From Pseudomonadota bacterium (GTDB lineage Bacteria > Pseudomonadota > Gammaproteobacteria > Burkholderiales > Sulfuriferulaceae): a DNA stretch of 5,659 nt. The notes below the pieces were generated by a model. The model was given only the letters and a program-made list of their open reading frames with translations. It ran no database searches and was not told where the DNA came from. The stretch covers positions 1-5,659 of the forward strand of contig JAJYGL010000167.1 in NCBI GenBank assembly GCA_021790625.1. Reading direction: 5' to 3'. A program made the translations under genes and the position numbers. Positions 4,616-5,659 of the stretch are shown piece after piece. Position 1 is the first letter of the stretch, and the number at the start of each line of letters is the position of its first letter.

Positions 4616-5080
4616 TCAGAAAGTTTGCTGCGCGGGCGGCGTGAGTAGTGTGCTGATGGTGGCGGCCTGAGTGGCTTGCGCATTGAATAATGCCTGGGAA
4701 ACCTGGGCGGCGGTGGTGCTGGTGGTCGTAGATGTATTGATCGAGCTGGTGTAGGGGGATTGCAGTGCGCTGACGGATGTCATGAAGGGGGATGAATTGC
4801 CGGACGATCCGGAAAACAGTGCCGATACGGTGCTGCTGGCGTCAGTCTGAATGGCTTGTTCGAGTGCACTGACCTGGCTTGAGCTCAGTTGTCCTTGTGC
4901 ATTATAGGTCAATGGCGGCGTGTTGGAAGTGCCGTTCAGGGTGACAATGGCGCTGGATAGGGTGTTTTGTGTGTTGTCTGAAGACGTGTTGCTGTTTGCA
5001 GCGGTGCTGCTGTTCGCGGGAACCACTTGCGCCAGAGCCGTTTGCAGAATGGATGTAGCAAGGCTGGCGACGGTAGACAT
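4616..5080 (-). CDS. Hypothetical Ser/Thr/Ala-rich protein without basic residues
   Basis: I do not recognise this protein. The best start is the ATG at 5080, preceded by AGAGGA eight bases upstream; an ATG at 5110 in the same frame lacks such a site. The 154-residue product is dominated by Ser, Thr, Ala, Gln and Asn. It contains no Lys, Arg, His, Cys or Trp, and only three acidic residues (Asp35, Glu74, Asp80). An uncharged helix-prone segment opens the protein (VASLATSILQTALAQVV, 4-20). Low-complexity Ser/Thr linkers (24-42, 86-98, 111-123) separate helix-prone segments (66-79 and 125-146). There is no classical signal peptide, as the N-terminus has no positive charge. The composition recalls secreted or surface proteins of the flagellin or adhesin kind, which is only an analogy. 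It lies 87 bases downstream of the sigma-54 regulator on the same strand and may be cotranscribed. Confidence 0.65.
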   Translation of the reverse strand: MSTVASLATSILQTALAQVVPANSSTAANSNTSSDNTQNTLSSAIVTLNGTSNTPPLTYNAQGQLSSSQVSALEQAIQTDASSTVSALFSGSSGNSSPFMTSVSALQSPYTSSINTSTTTSTTAAQVSQALFNAQATQAATISTLLTPPAQQTF

Positions 5081-5167
5081 GGCGGGTTCCTCTGAACAAA
5101 GGTATGGCACAACGCAGTTAACGGTTGGTTTTGGCGAAACTTGAGAGAATTGTTGTGCAAAAAGGCG

Positions 5168-5659
5168 TCATTGCGGTTTGAAGGCGTCGAGTTCCAGTTG
5201 GTGGCGTTGCAGTAATTTGTAAAACTCGGTGCGGTTGCGTTGTGCCAGACGTGCGGCAAGGCTCGCATTCCCGCCAGCCATTTTCAGAATGCGTACCAGA
5301 TAGTCGTGTTCAAAGCGTTTTTTGGCTTCTTCAAGTGACAGGGGGGTATTTTCGCTGTAGATGGCGTGTTGCAGCAACGCAGCAGTGATCAGCGGCGTGG
5401 CAGAAAGTGCAATGCTTTGTTCCACCACATTTTGCAGTTGACGGACGTTGCCGGGCCAGTTGGCATTGATAAGCATTTCCATTGCTTCTGGGGCAAAGCC
5501 ACGAATATTCTTGTGATATTTGTTGGCCAGGTTGGTCAAGAAATGGTTTGCGAGCAAAGGGATATCTTCGCGCCGCTCGTTTAATGACGGGATGACGAGT
5601 TCGATGACATTGATGCGATAATAAATGTCTTCGCGAAAACGCCCCGCGATGACTTCTGC
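5168..5659 (-). CDS. Sigma-54 dependent regulator, NtrC family, GlrR/QseF-like C-terminal part
   Basis: 163 C-terminal residues are visible; the N-terminus lies beyond the right edge. The end of the AAA+ domain is clear: GRFREDIYYRINVIELVIPS (6-25), ERREDIPLLA (28-37) and WPGNVRQLQNVVEQ (68-81), the region that contacts sigma-54 and senses nucleotide. A Fis-type helix-turn-helix follows (about 118-153), with GGNASLAARLAQRNRTEFYKLLQRH (129-153). The NRTEFYKLLxRH ending is what I associate with GlrR/QseF response regulators, which in enterobacteria act with the sensor GlrK. The receiver domain cannot be seen, so response-regulator status is inferred. Translation stops with TGA at 5170-5168, 87 bases before the next gene on the same strand. 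TTG at 5557 is an internal Leu codon, not a start. Confidence 0.92.
   Translation of the reverse strand, partial: AEVIAGRFREDIYYRINVIELVIPSLNERREDIPLLANHFLTNLANKYHKNIRGFAPEAMEMLINANWPGNVRQLQNVVEQSIALSATPLITAALLQHAIYSENTPLSLEEAKKRFEHDYLVRILKMAGGNASLAARLAQRNRTEFYKLLQRHQLELDAFKPQ

Noticed and set aside
5104..5120. TGGCAC on the plus strand upstream of the small gene, as a second sigma-54 promoter
   Set aside because: The -12 TTGC is missing at the required distance and the orientation points away from the gene.

Overview
The window looks like chromosomal DNA of a beta- or gammaproteobacterium. It carries an OpgH/MdoH-type osmoregulated periplasmic glucan (OPG) synthase, a sigma-54 dependent regulator with a GlrR/QseF-like C-terminus, and proteobacterial toxin-antitoxin and metal-transporter families. 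I cannot name the species.

Layout. (1) 1-1663, minus: mdoH/opgH, with its 3' end beyond the left edge. (2) 1664-1900: its control region. It holds a near-perfect sigma-54 promoter (1702-1717), an A+T-rich tract, and two exact TGTC-N10-GACA dyads (1803-1820 and 1880-1897) placed like enhancer sites. (3) About 1930-4565: an accessory island. A 13-bp perfect hairpin (1956-1985) is followed by a sigma-70-type promoter and a plus-strand cluster. That cluster is a frameshifted DUF433 antitoxin, an mntA-hepT type VII toxin-antitoxin pair, a short cation diffusion facilitator (CDF) transporter, and a 39-codon stump of a serine recombinase. mntA, hepT and the CDF gene are joined by two ATGA stop/start overlaps. 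A minus-strand CopG/ParE toxin-antitoxin pair follows, then a gene-poor stretch with a second hairpin that shares its core with the first. (4) 4616-5080, minus: a small Ser/Thr/Ala-rich protein of unknown function with no Lys, Arg, His, Cys or Trp. (5) 5168-5659, minus: the C-terminal part of a sigma-54 dependent NtrC-family regulator with its Fis-type DNA-binding domain.

The most interesting signal is regulatory. The mdoH upstream region carries a sigma-54 promoter and two exact copies of the dyad known as the GlrR target in enterobacteria, and a GlrR/QseF-like regulator is encoded on the same strand about 3.5 kb away. The accessory island sits between them. I infer that the regulator, the small Ser/Thr-rich gene and mdoH were once closer neighbours, and that glucan synthesis here is under sigma-54/GlrR-like control.

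The island shows decay. The DUF433 gene has lost one base, HepT has Asn in place of the catalytic His of its RX4HXY motif, and the recombinase has Pro in place of its catalytic Ser and is cut short. MntA, the CDF transporter and the CopG/ParE pair look intact.
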